A stretch of 48,442 nucleotides of DNA from an uncultured Oscillospiraceae bacterium (GTDB lineage: Bacteria > Bacillota > Clostridia > Oscillospirales > Acutalibacteraceae). Location: the NCBI GenBank assembly GCA_948471095.1, contig CAOKRG010000014.1, forward strand, positions 1 through 48,442. The letters run 5' to 3'. Shown piece after piece: positions 7,323 through 15,726 of the stretch. Under the pieces are notes generated by a model, which was given only the letters and a program-made list of their open reading frames with translations, made no database searches and had not been told where the DNA came from. Each line of letters begins with the position of its first letter. Position 1 is the stretch's first letter. The position numbers were made by a program, and so were the translations under genes.

Positions 7323-9305
7323 ATGAAGATGAACAGCATCCGAAAGAAAATCACGGTCTGCCTCATCGCGACCGTCGTGCTTGCCCTGGTAGCGGTGGGG
7401 TGCTCCAGCATCACCCTTAGCTACAACAGCACCCTTTCCACCGTGGAGCAAATGATGAGCGAGACCGCCGTGCTGGCCGCGGAGCGCATCTCCCAGGAAT
7501 TGACCGCTTATAAGAACGTGGTGGTGGACACGGGCTGCGTCCCCCAGCTGGCCGACCCGGCTGTGTCCGTGGAGGAAAAGCGCGGGATTATCGACGAGCG
7601 GGTGCAGATGCACGGCTTTCAGCGGGGCAATCTGATCGGCACGGACGGCGTCAGCTTGTTTGACGGCAAGGACTATTCCGACCGGGAATACGTGCGCCAG
7701 GCCATGCAGGGCAACGTGTATGTGTCCGAGCCCCTGATCAGCAAGATCACCGGCGAGCTTTCCATTATGGTTGCCGCCCCCCTCTATGCCGAAGGCCAGC
7801 ATGGCGGGGGCATTGTGGGTGTGGTCTATTTTGTGCCCCATGAGACGTTTCTGAACGATATCGTCTCCTCCATCCAGGTCAGCGAGAGCAGCCGGGCCTA
7901 TATGATCAGCCGCTCCGGCGACACCATTGCCGACACCACCCTGGAGACCATCACCACCCAGAACATCGGCCGGGAGGCGGAGTCGGATTCCTCCCTGAAG
8001 GAGCTGGCGGCCATTCACCAGGCCATGTGCCAGGGCCAGACCGGCTTTGGCAGCTACCGGGCCGCCGACGGCCCGCGCTTTTCCGCCTATGCGCCCGTGG
8101 AGGGAACCGACGGCTGGAGCGTGGCGGTCACCGCCTTGAAAAAGGACTACCTCGCCGATACATATTTTGGCATCATCGTCAACCTGTCCGTCATCCTGCT
8201 CTCCATCCTGGCCTCCGTGGCGGTGGCGCTGAAGCTCTCCAGCAACGTCAGCGGGCCCATGCGGGCGTGCGCCAAACGGATGAAGCTGCTGGCCCAGGGC
8301 GACCTGGGCTCCCCGGTGCCCCAGACCCAGGGCGAGGACGAGACGGCGGAGCTGACCCGCTCCACCGCGGAGCTGGTAGCGGGCCTTAACACCATCCTGC
8401 GGGACATCAGCTATCTGCTGACCGAGATGTCCCGCAAGAACTTCGACATCCGATCCTTCCACCGGGAGGCCTATGTGGGCGAGTTCCAGAGCATTTTGGA
8501 ATCCATGCGCACGCTGAAGGAGCAGCTGACCGGCACCATGCGGCAGATCGAGGGCGCCGCCAGCCAGGTGTCCGCCGCCAGCGCCCAGGTTTCCACCGGC
8601 GCGCAGACCTTGAGCCAGGGCTCCATGACCCAGGCCAGCTCCGTGGAGGAATTGGCTGCTACCATCAACGATATTTCCGCCAGCGCCAAGCGCACCTCCT
8701 CCGCCGCCGGCGAGGCGGGGCAGTATGTGGACCAGGCCGGGGCCCAGCTGGGAGCCAGCGTGGAGTATGTGGCTGAACTTAACGCCGCAATGGGCAAGAT
8801 CTCCTCCTCCTCCGAGCAGATTGCCAAAATCATCGCCACCATTGAGGACATTGCTTTCCAGACCAATATTCTTGCCCTGAACGCCGCCGTGGAAGCCGCC
8901 CGCGCCGGTACCGCCGGACAGGGCTTCGCGGTTGTGGCGGAAGAGGTCCGAAACCTGGCCACCAAGTCGGATGAAGCGGCCAAAGCCACCCGCCAGCTGA
9001 TCGAGGGCTCTATCGCCACCGTGGAAGAGGGCGGCCGGGCCGTGGAGCGGGTGACCCAGTCCCTGGAGCGCACCAGCGAGCTGGCCGGCCAGGTGACCGC
9101 CCAGATGGACATCGTGGTGAAGGCTGTGGAAACCCAGACCAACGCCATCGTCCAGGTCACCGAGGGCGTGGACCAGATCTCCTCCGTGGTGCAGACGAAC
9201 AGCGCCACTGCCGAGGAAAGCGCGGCGGCCAGCCAGGAGCTCTCCGCCGAGGCCTCCAGCCTGAAGCAGCTGGTGGATCAGTTCACCCTGGCGCAGGAGG
9301 ACTAA
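7323..9305 (+). CDS. Methyl-accepting chemotaxis protein with dCache-type sensor
   Basis: Chemoreceptor of about 660 residues. TM1 is at about residues 9-31 and TM2 at about 285-308 (FGIIVNLSVILLSILASVAVAL). The extracellular part between them reads as a double-Cache sensor, with the motifs GTDGVSLFDGKDYSDREYVRQAM and EPLISKITGELSIMVAAPLY typical of that fold. A HAMP segment (about 310-365) leads to the signalling coiled coil, whose tip is [20 protein letters not shown] at about 508-547. No C-terminal pentapeptide is seen. ATG 7323 has GGAG 12 bases upstream; ATG 7329 or GTG 7311 are alternatives. Its tip is almost identical to that of the receptor at 1749-3776, so both should signal to the same chemotaxis array. 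A terminator follows. Confidence 0.93.
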   Translation: MKMNSIRKKITVCLIATVVLALVAVGCSSITLSYNSTLSTVEQMMSETAVLAAERISQELTAYKNVVVDTGCVPQLADPAVSVEEKRGIIDERVQMHGFQRGNLIGTDGVSLFDGKDYSDREYVRQAMQGNVYVSEPLISKITGELSIMVAAPLYAEGQHGGGIVGVVYFVPHETFLNDIVSSIQVSESSRAYMISRSGDTIADTTLETITTQNIGREAESDSSLKELAAIHQAMCQGQTGFGSYRAADGPRFSAYAPVEGTDGWSVAVTALKKDYLADTYFGIIVNLSVILLSILASVAVALKLSSNVSGPMRACAKRMKLLAQGDLGSPVPQTQGEDETAELTRSTAELVAGLNTILRDISYLLTEMSRKNFDIRSFHREAYVGEFQSILESMRTLKEQLTGTMRQIEGAASQVSAASAQVSTGAQTLSQGSMTQASSVEELAATINDISASAKRTSSAAGEAGQYVDQAGAQLGASVEYVAELNAAMGKISSSSEQIAKIIATIEDIAFQTNILALNAAVEAARAGTAGQGFAVVAEEVRNLATKSDEAAKATRQLIEGSIATVEEGGRAVERVTQSLERTSELAGQVTAQMDIVVKAVETQTNAIVQVTEGVDQISSVVQTNSATAEESAAASQELSAEASSLKQLVDQFTLAQED

Positions 9306-9357
9306 GCGAGACCCAGCCGCCCGGCCCGGCATTGGGAAGGGCGGGCGGAGAACAGAA

Positions 9358-9396
9358 GCCGCGCGGGGGCAGAAATGCCTTCCGCGCGGCTTTTTT
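9358..9396 (+). terminator. Strong rho-independent terminator of the second chemoreceptor
   Basis: Arms GCCGCGCGG (9358-9366) and CCGCGCGGC (9382-9390) are followed by six T residues (9391-9396). The rest of the 9306-9608 gap holds only the htpG promoter and leader. Confidence 0.93.
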
Positions 9397-9492
9397 GCGT
9401 GGAAAAAGCCCATCCCTTTGAGCCTGCTGGACGAATAAAAATCCGGTTTTGCCGGTCCATGGCGTTGGATTTTCCCCCGCCGCATTTTTACC

Positions 9493-9521
9493 TTGACGCT
9501 TCCATGCCGCACTGCTATAAT
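9493..9521 (+). promoter_or_regulatory. Sigma-A promoter of htpG
   Basis: TTGACG (9493-9498), 17 bases, TATAAT (9516-9521). The leader to the htpG ATG is about 80 nt. No CIRCE (HrcA) inverted repeat is visible, so heat-shock control by HrcA is not supported here. Confidence 0.85.
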
Positions 9522-9608
9522 AGTAGGTAATCATACGCAAAACCGGCCGGGGCCCGCCTCCCCGGGCAGGGCCCCGGCCGGAAGACGAAAGGAAGTAATT
9601 GTTACATT

Positions 9609-11501
9609 ATGGCATTGAAAGAATTTCAAGCGGAAAGCAAGCGGCTGATGGACCTGATGATTAACTCCATCTACACCCACAAGGAGATCTTCCTGCGGGA
9701 GCTTATCTCCAACGCCAGCGACGCCATTGACAAGCTCTATTACCGGGGCTTTCAAGAGGGCCAGACCGGCCTTTCCCGGGAGGATTTTTTCATTCGCATC
9801 GACCTGGACAAGGAGGCCCGCACCCTCACCGTCACGGACAACGGCATTGGCATGACCCGGGAAGAGCTGGACAACAACCTGGGCGTCATCGCCAAAAGCG
9901 GCTCCTTGCAGTTCAAAAAGGAAAACGAGAAAACGGACGGCGTGGATATCATCGGCCAGTTCGGGGTAGGCTTTTATTCGGCGTTTATGGTCAGCAGCCA
10001 GGTGGTGGTGGAAAGCCGCGCCTTTGGCTCGGAGGAAGCCTGGACCTGGCGTTCCTCCGGCCTGGAAGGCTATGAGATCGTCCCCGGCTCCAAGGAGGGC
10101 CACGGCACCACGATCACCCTGACCATCAAGCCCGATGGGGACGAGGAAAATTATTCCGACTTTTTGGAGCAGCACCACGTCGGCCAGCTGGTGAAGCGCT
10201 ACTCGGACTACATCCGCTACCCCATTAAGATGGAGATGAAGAAGTCCAAGCTGAAAGAGGGGACCGGCACGGACGGCAAGGACCCGGAGTATGAGACCTA
10301 TTTTGAGACCGAGACCCTCAACTCCATGACCCCCATTTGGAAAAAGGCCAAGTCCGGGGTGACGGACGAGGACCTGAACCGTTTCTATCAGGAGAAGTTC
10401 TTCGACTGGCAGGATCCCCTGCGGACCATCCGCACCTCCACCGAGGGCGCGGCTACCTACAGCGCTTTGCTGTTCATCCCCAAAAACGCCCCCATGGACT
10501 ATTACACCCGGGAGTTCGAAAAGGGCCTGCAGCTTTACGCCAGCGGCGTGCTGATCATGGACAAATGCGCCGACCTGCTGCCCGACTGCTTCAGCTTTGT
10601 CAAGGGCCTGGTGGACTCCCAGGACCTCTCCCTCAACATTTCCCGGGAGATGCTCCAGCACGACCGGCAGCTTAAGCTCATTGCCGGGCGCTTGGAAAAG
10701 AAAATCGCCGGCGAGCTCAAGTCCATGCTGGAAAACGACCGGGAGAAGTACGAGGAGTTCTGGAAGAGCTTCGGCCTGCAGATCAAGTACGGCATCTATG
10801 ACAATTACGGCGCGAAAAAGGACGAGCTCAAGGACCTGGCGCTGTTTATGAGCTCCGAAGGGGATAAGCCCGTCACCCTGAAAGAATATGTGGACCGCAT
10901 GAAGGAGGGCCAGGCCTGCATCTATTACGGCTGCGGCGAGAGCGTCCAGCGGGTGCTGTCCCTGCCCCAGGCGGAGGCTTTAAAGGAAAAAGGCTATGAG
11001 CTTTTGTGCCTGACGGACAATGTGGACGAATTCGCCCTGCGGATTTTGGAAAAATATCAGGACAAGGAGTTCAAAAACATCTCCTCCGAGGGGCTGGATT
11101 TGCAGTCCGAAGAGGAGAAGGAGCGGGCCAAGGAGCTCTCGGCGGACAACAAGGACCTGCTGGAAGCCATGGGCAAGGCCCTGGAGGGCAAGGTGAAGGA
11201 AGTGAAGCTTTCCGCCAGCCTTAAGAGCCATGCCGCCTGCATCTCCACCGAGGGCATGATCTCCACGGAAATGGAAAAGGTGCTCAATTCCATGCCCGCC
11301 CGGGAGAAGATCCAGGCCCAGCGGGTGCTGGAGCTGAACCCCGGCCATCCGGTGTTTGAAAGGCTCCGGGCCCTGGCCTCCTCCGACCCGGAGAAGCTGA
11401 AGCTCTACGCGGAAATTCTGTACGGCCAGGCCCTGCTCATCGAGGGCGTGGCCATTGAGGACCCGGCGGACTTTGCCCAGAAGGTGTGCTCCGTTTTATA
11501 A
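9609..11501 (+). CDS. htpG: Molecular chaperone HtpG (Hsp90)
   Basis: ATP-dependent cytoplasmic Hsp90 dimer that remodels client proteins. At 630 residues it has the usual bacterial length. N-domain ATPase signatures are all present: ELISNASDAIDKLYY (E and N of motif I), VTDNGIGMTREELDNNLGVIAKSGS and IGQFGVGFYSAFMV. The middle domain carries the catalytic-loop arginine region in LNISREMLQHDRQLK, and the C-terminal dimerisation domain follows. AAGGAAG precedes the ATG by about 15 bases, slightly long. The next gene starts 24 bases after the stop with its own binding site, so the CPBP protease is probably co-transcribed. Confidence 0.97.
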   Translation: MALKEFQAESKRLMDLMINSIYTHKEIFLRELISNASDAIDKLYYRGFQEGQTGLSREDFFIRIDLDKEARTLTVTDNGIGMTREELDNNLGVIAKSGSLQFKKENEKTDGVDIIGQFGVGFYSAFMVSSQVVVESRAFGSEEAWTWRSSGLEGYEIVPGSKEGHGTTITLTIKPDGDEENYSDFLEQHHVGQLVKRYSDYIRYPIKMEMKKSKLKEGTGTDGKDPEYETYFETETLNSMTPIWKKAKSGVTDEDLNRFYQEKFFDWQDPLRTIRTSTEGAATYSALLFIPKNAPMDYYTREFEKGLQLYASGVLIMDKCADLLPDCFSFVKGLVDSQDLSLNISREMLQHDRQLKLIAGRLEKKIAGELKSMLENDREKYEEFWKSFGLQIKYGIYDNYGAKKDELKDLALFMSSEGDKPVTLKEYVDRMKEGQACIYYGCGESVQRVLSLPQAEALKEKGYELLCLTDNVDEFALRILEKYQDKEFKNISSEGLDLQSEEEKERAKELSADNKDLLEAMGKALEGKVKEVKLSASLKSHAACISTEGMISTEMEKVLNSMPAREKIQAQRVLELNPGHPVFERLRALASSDPEKLKLYAEILYGQALLIEGVAIEDPADFAQKVCSVL

Positions 11502-11525
11502 ATCATCCTATTTAGGAGAACAAGC

Positions 11526-12728
11526 ATGAATCAACCTGTCTATAACCCTGCTCCTTACCAGCCGGCCCCCTATCCCCCCCAGCCGCAGCCTCCCCAGGTC
11601 CAGCAGCCTTATCCAGCCTGCCCGGGGCAGGCCGGAGGCGCGCCCGTCCCCTTTTCCCCTGGTTACCCTCCTCAGGGGGCTGGATATCTTTCCCCGGCTC
11701 CTGCCGGCGCCGCCTTTGCCCCCTACCCGCCCGCCGTGCCAGCGGCTCCCCGATTTTCCGCCGCGCAGCAAAAGGATCCCCGCAAAACGGGAGGCCGCAG
11801 GGCGGTCAACCTGATGTCCCTGCTGATTTTGTTGCAGTCCCTGCTGATGGTGGGCCTCCAACTGGCGGTGATGGGATACTCGGCGGCGGTGGGCTCGGAC
11901 CTGATCTATAGGGACAATCTGGCTCTGATCTGGCTGACCTTGGCCATGTCTCCCCTGAGCACGGCCCTGCCCTTCTTGGCGTACATGCTGGTAGGCAAAA
12001 AGGACTGGTCCAGCTATCTCCGTTTTGAAAAGACCGGCTTTTTTACCGGGCTGCTTCTGGTCTTTGCCGGCTTGAGCCTGTGCCTGCTGGCGGATTACCC
12101 GGCCTATGCGGTAGAGGCGCTGCTGGAATCCTTCGGGGCCTCCAGCCCCTCCTCCGCCGCGCCGCAGATTGCCAGCATGGAAGAGTTCTGGCTGGAGCTG
12201 GCGGGCATCGCCGTGTTGGTTCCGCTCATGGAGGAATTCGCCTTTCGGGGAGTCCTGCTCTCCGGCCTGCGGCGGTATGGCACGGGCTTTGCGGTGGTGG
12301 CGTCCGGGCTGCTGTTCGGCATGGCCCACATGTCGCCCGTCTCGGTGGTGTTCGCCTCCCTGGCCGGCCTGGTCATGGGCTTCCTTTACGCCAAAACCAA
12401 CAATCTATGGCTCACCGTGGCCGTCCACGCGCTCAACAACGCCCTTTCCGTGGTGCTCAACAACGCGAACCTGTTGTTTCCTCCCCAAACCGCCGCGCTG
12501 CTGCTGGACGCGCTGCCGCTGGGCTTTGTCGGCCTGGGGGCGCTCTCCCTGGTGCTGCTGCTGATTTTCCGCCGCCGCCAGACCTTTGGCCGCAAGGGGC
12601 CCGACCCGGTGGTGGAGGCCCGGCCTCCCTTGGGCCCGGGAGAAAGCATTGGCTGCATGGTGAAAGCCCCCATGTTCTGGGGCGTGGCGGGCATGGTGCT
12701 GGTGGGCGCCGCCATACTGTTCCTGTGA
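11526..12728 (+). CDS. CPBP-family (Rce1-like) intramembrane protease with proline-rich N-terminus
   Basis: 400 residues. The first 85 or so are Pro/Tyr/Gln/Ala-rich (NPAPYQPAPYPPQPQPPQ) and probably form a disordered cytoplasmic tail. Several membrane helices follow. The CPBP glutamate-rich motif is E236-E237 in MEEFAFRGVLL, the second motif is FGMAH (H268), and the third is HALNN (H301, N305). These are the catalytic and metal-binding positions of type II CAAX-type intramembrane proteases, a family that also includes bacteriocin-immunity and signalling proteases. Substrate unknown. AGGAGA lies 6 bases before the ATG. It follows htpG closely, which may reflect a shared role in envelope or protein stress. 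Confidence 0.88.
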   Translation: MNQPVYNPAPYQPAPYPPQPQPPQVQQPYPACPGQAGGAPVPFSPGYPPQGAGYLSPAPAGAAFAPYPPAVPAAPRFSAAQQKDPRKTGGRRAVNLMSLLILLQSLLMVGLQLAVMGYSAAVGSDLIYRDNLALIWLTLAMSPLSTALPFLAYMLVGKKDWSSYLRFEKTGFFTGLLLVFAGLSLCLLADYPAYAVEALLESFGASSPSSAAPQIASMEEFWLELAGIAVLVPLMEEFAFRGVLLSGLRRYGTGFAVVASGLLFGMAHMSPVSVVFASLAGLVMGFLYAKTNNLWLTVAVHALNNALSVVLNNANLLFPPQTAALLLDALPLGFVGLGALSLVLLLIFRRRQTFGRKGPDPVVEARPPLGPGESIGCMVKAPMFWGVAGMVLVGAAILFL

Positions 12729-12763
12729 GGGGGGAGCTGGCCTTTCTGCCCCAGCGCGCGCCC

Positions 12764-13246
12764 ATGCTTCGGGCCTTGGAACTGGCCCGGGAAGCGGAAC
12801 AGGCCGGGGAGGTCCCTGTGGGGGCCGTGGTGGTGCGGGAGGGCGCCGTCCTCGGCGAAGGCCGCAACCGCAGGGAGTCCGCTCAAAGCGCCCTGGCCCA
12901 CGCGGAGATAGAGGCCATCCACCAGGCCTGCCAGGCCCTGGGGACCTGGCGGCTGGCCGGGTGCCAGCTCTACGTGACCCTGGAGCCCTGCCCCATGTGC
13001 GCCGGGGCGGCGGTGAACGCCCGGATCCAGCGGATCATTTACGGTGCGGACGATCCGGCGGCGGGCTGCTGCGGCACGGCGGCGGACGTGATAAGCCTGC
13101 CCGGAACCCACCAGGCGGAGCTATACCGGGGCTATATGGAGGAAGAATGCCGCACCCTGCTCTCCCGCTTCTTCCAATCCCTCCGAGCCGCCAAAACGGA
13201 AAACCCAACACCGAGCACCCTGCCCCCAAAAAGTTCCCCAGCATAA
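12764..13246 (+). CDS. tadA: tRNA-specific adenosine deaminase
   Basis: Zn-dependent deaminase converting wobble A34 of tRNA-Arg to inosine. Zinc and proton-shuttle residues are H46-A47-E48 (HAE) and the pair C76/C79 in PCPMCAGAA. EVPVGAVVV near the N-terminus is also typical. ATG 12764 gives 160 residues, normal for TadA, but has no close ribosome binding site. A GTG at 12725 overlaps the CPBP stop, and a CTG at 12746 has GGGGGGAG about 10 bases upstream, so the true start is uncertain by up to 13 codons. The last 20 residues (TENPTPSTLPPKSSPA) are Pro/Ser-rich and not conserved in the family. Confidence 0.93.
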   Translation: MLRALELAREAEQAGEVPVGAVVVREGAVLGEGRNRRESAQSALAHAEIEAIHQACQALGTWRLAGCQLYVTLEPCPMCAGAAVNARIQRIIYGADDPAAGCCGTAADVISLPGTHQAELYRGYMEEECRTLLSRFFQSLRAAKTENPTPSTLPPKSSPA

Positions 13247-13266
13247 CGGACTAAAAATTCTTTGGA

Positions 13267-13322
13267 GATTCTTAAGGGACTTTCTTATAAGAAAGTCCCT
13301 TAAGCCGCCGGAGGCGGCTTTT
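13267..13322. repeat. Partial copy of the modular palindromic element (copy 6), acting as terminator
   Basis: 13272-13303 is a perfect 32-base palindrome (arms TTAAGGGACTTTCTTA and its complement). It is followed at once by GCCGCC-GGA-GGCGGC and TTTT (13304-13322), a rho-independent terminator for tadA read in + direction. The order GATTCTTAAGGGAC ... GTCCCTTAAGCCGCCGGAGG matches the scaffold of the complete elements at 22.2 and 27.3 kb. No terminal repeats are visible, so this is a fragment or a domesticated copy. Confidence 0.7.
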
Positions 13323-13371
13323 CGCGAAGAAACTGCCTCCGGCCTGCTGATAGAAACCGGAAAGGAGTCCC

Positions 13372-15726
13372 ATGGACAAAAATTACAGAGCCCTGGAATT
13401 GGATAAAATACTGGAGCTGGTGGCCGCCGAGACCACCTGCGAGGACGCGGCGGACCTGGCCCGCGGCATTTTACCCGTCCACACCGCCGGCGAGGCCCGC
13501 TACCTGTTGGAGGAAACCGACGCGGCCTTCGTCCTCATGGCAAAGTTCGGCGGGCCCAGCTTCAATGGGCTGAAAAACGTGACCAACGCCCTGCGCCGGG
13601 CGCAGGCCGGGGGCGGGCTGGGCATGAAGGAGCTGCTGGACGTGGCCGGGACCCTGCGGGCCGTGCGGGCCCTGCAGAGCTGGCACGACAAGTCGGCCGG
13701 CATGAAGACCGCCCTCAGCGCCCGCTTTGAGCAGCTGGCCCCCAACAAATACTTAGAGGAAAAAATATTCACCTGCATCCTCAGCGAGGAGGAGATGGCC
13801 GACTCCGCCTCCCCCGCTTTGGCCGGCATCCGGCGGAAAATCCGCAACGCCTCCGCCCGGGCCCGGGACCAGCTGGAAAAGCTGGTGCGCTCCACCTCCC
13901 ACCAGAAGCACTTGCAGGAGAGCATCATCACCCAGCGGGGCGGGCGCTATGTGGTGCCCGTAAAAGCCGAGTACCGGGGCGAGGTGCCCGGCCTGGTCCA
14001 CGATACCTCCGCCAGCGGGGCCACGGTGTTCATCGAGCCCATGAGCGTGGTGGAGGCCAACAACGAGATCCGGGTCCTACAATCCCAGGAGCTGGAGGAG
14101 ATCAACCGCATTCTGCGGGAGCTCTCCGCCGAAGCCGGGGAATTCGCCGGGTCCATCATCGAGAGCTACCGCTACGCCGTGGAGCTGAACTTGATTTTCG
14201 CCAAGGCCCAGGTGGCCTACCGGATGAAGGCGGTTACCCCCAAGCTCACCGAGGACGGCGTGACCGTCCTCCACGCGGCCCGGCATCCCCTGATCGACAA
14301 GGAGAAGGTAGTGCCCACGGACATCAGCCTGGGCAGGGACTTTGACTCTTTGATCATCACAGGCCCCAACACCGGCGGCAAGACCGTGGCCCTGAAAACG
14401 GTGGGCCTCTTGACCCTGATGGCCATGTGCGGCCTGATGATTCCCGCCGCCGAGGGAAGCCAGGTCTCGGTGTTCGCCCACATTCTGGCGGATATCGGCG
14501 ATGAGCAGAGCATTGAGCAGAGCCTCTCCACCTTCTCGGCCCATATGACCAATATTATCAGCATCTTAAGCGTTGCCGATGGCCGGAGCCTGGTGCTTCT
14601 GGACGAGCTGGGCGCGGGCACGGACCCGGTGGAGGGCGCGGCCCTGGCCACCGCCATCATTGAGGAGCTGCGCTCCATGGGCGTGCGCCTGGCCTGCACC
14701 ACCCATTACGCGGAGCTGAAAGCCTATGCCCTGCAAACCCCTGGCGTGGAGAACGGCTGCTGCGAGTTTGACGTGCAGAGCCTGCGGCCCACCTACCGGC
14801 TGCTCATCGGTGTGCCGGGCAAGTCCAACGCCTTCGCCATCTCCCGGCGGCTGGGCCTGGAAGGCCGCATTGTGGACCGGGCCGGGGAGCTGATTTCCCG
14901 GGAAAATTCCGTGTTCGAGCAGGTGGTGGGCCGCCTGGAGGAGGACCGCCGGAAGCTGGAGGACGAGCTGGCCGTGGCCCGCCGGGCCGCGGACAAGGCC
15001 CGGGAAAGCGTGCGGGAGGCCCAGGCCAAACAAGCCGAGGCCAACAGTCAGGCCCGCAGGGAGCTGGAACAGGCCCGAAAAGAGGCGGAGCTGATCGTCC
15101 AAAAGACCCGCCGCCAGGCCGACGCCCTGCTCAACGAGCTGGACGAGGCCCGGCGCTCCCAGAACAAGGCCCTCTCCGCCGAGCAGAAGGCCCGACTGCG
15201 CTCCGGTATGCGGGACCTGGAAAACGCCGCCGACCCGGTGCACAAGCAGCGGGGCCAGGAGGACTACCGGCTGCCCCGGGACCTGAAGCCCGGCGACAGC
15301 GTGCTGATCTACGACATTGACAAAAAGGCCACGGTGCTGGAAGAGGCCCGGGACGGCCAGGTCCTCGTCCAGGCGGGCATCATCAAGACCCGGGTGCCGG
15401 TGGAGAACCTGCGGCTGCTGGGGGAACAGAGGCCCGAGAAGCCCAAGGGCCGCTCCGTGACCAAAAGCGTCTCCGCTCCGGACGCCTCTTCCAGCCTGGA
15501 CCTGCGGGGCATGAGCAGCGACGAGGCCCTGATGGAAGTGGACGCTTTCCTGGACCGGGCCGCGCGGATGAACCTACAGCTGGTGACCATCATCCACGGC
15601 AAGGGGACCGGCGTGCTGCGGGCCGCGGTGCAGCAGCACCTACGGCGGTGCCCCCAGGTGAAAAAGTTCCGGCTGGGGGCCTTTGGCGAAGGGGAAAGCG
15701 GCGTGACGGTGGTAGAGATGAAGTAG
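13372..15726 (+). CDS. mutS2: Endonuclease MutS2
   Basis: 784 residues, typical MutS2. The N-terminal lever and core domains lack the MutS mismatch-recognition domain. The ATPase has Walker A GPNTGGKT (331-338) and Walker B LVLLDELGAGTDPVEGAAL. A long coiled coil (about 510-640, Glu/Arg/Ala-rich) follows, and a C-terminal Smr nuclease domain starts at LDLRGMSSDEALMEVD and contains IIHGKGTGVLR. MutS2 suppresses recombination and, in Bacillus, splits collided ribosomes; the latter makes the presence of rqcH in this window notable. ATG 13372 has AAAGGAG 5 bases upstream. No classical terminator follows; a repeat element begins directly at the stop codon. Confidence 0.97.
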   Translation: MDKNYRALELDKILELVAAETTCEDAADLARGILPVHTAGEARYLLEETDAAFVLMAKFGGPSFNGLKNVTNALRRAQAGGGLGMKELLDVAGTLRAVRALQSWHDKSAGMKTALSARFEQLAPNKYLEEKIFTCILSEEEMADSASPALAGIRRKIRNASARARDQLEKLVRSTSHQKHLQESIITQRGGRYVVPVKAEYRGEVPGLVHDTSASGATVFIEPMSVVEANNEIRVLQSQELEEINRILRELSAEAGEFAGSIIESYRYAVELNLIFAKAQVAYRMKAVTPKLTEDGVTVLHAARHPLIDKEKVVPTDISLGRDFDSLIITGPNTGGKTVALKTVGLLTLMAMCGLMIPAAEGSQVSVFAHILADIGDEQSIEQSLSTFSAHMTNIISILSVADGRSLVLLDELGAGTDPVEGAALATAIIEELRSMGVRLACTTHYAELKAYALQTPGVENGCCEFDVQSLRPTYRLLIGVPGKSNAFAISRRLGLEGRIVDRAGELISRENSVFEQVVGRLEEDRRKLEDELAVARRAADKARESVREAQAKQAEANSQARRELEQARKEAELIVQKTRRQADALLNELDEARRSQNKALSAEQKARLRSGMRDLENAADPVHKQRGQEDYRLPRDLKPGDSVLIYDIDKKATVLEEARDGQVLVQAGIIKTRVPVENLRLLGEQRPEKPKGRSVTKSVSAPDASSSLDLRGMSSDEALMEVDAFLDRAARMNLQLVTIIHGKGTGVLRAAVQQHLRRCPQVKKFRLGAFGEGESGVTVVEMK

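Noticed and set aside
9522-9608. CIRCE/HrcA operator before htpG
   Set aside because: No TTAGCACTC-type inverted repeat is present in the gap.
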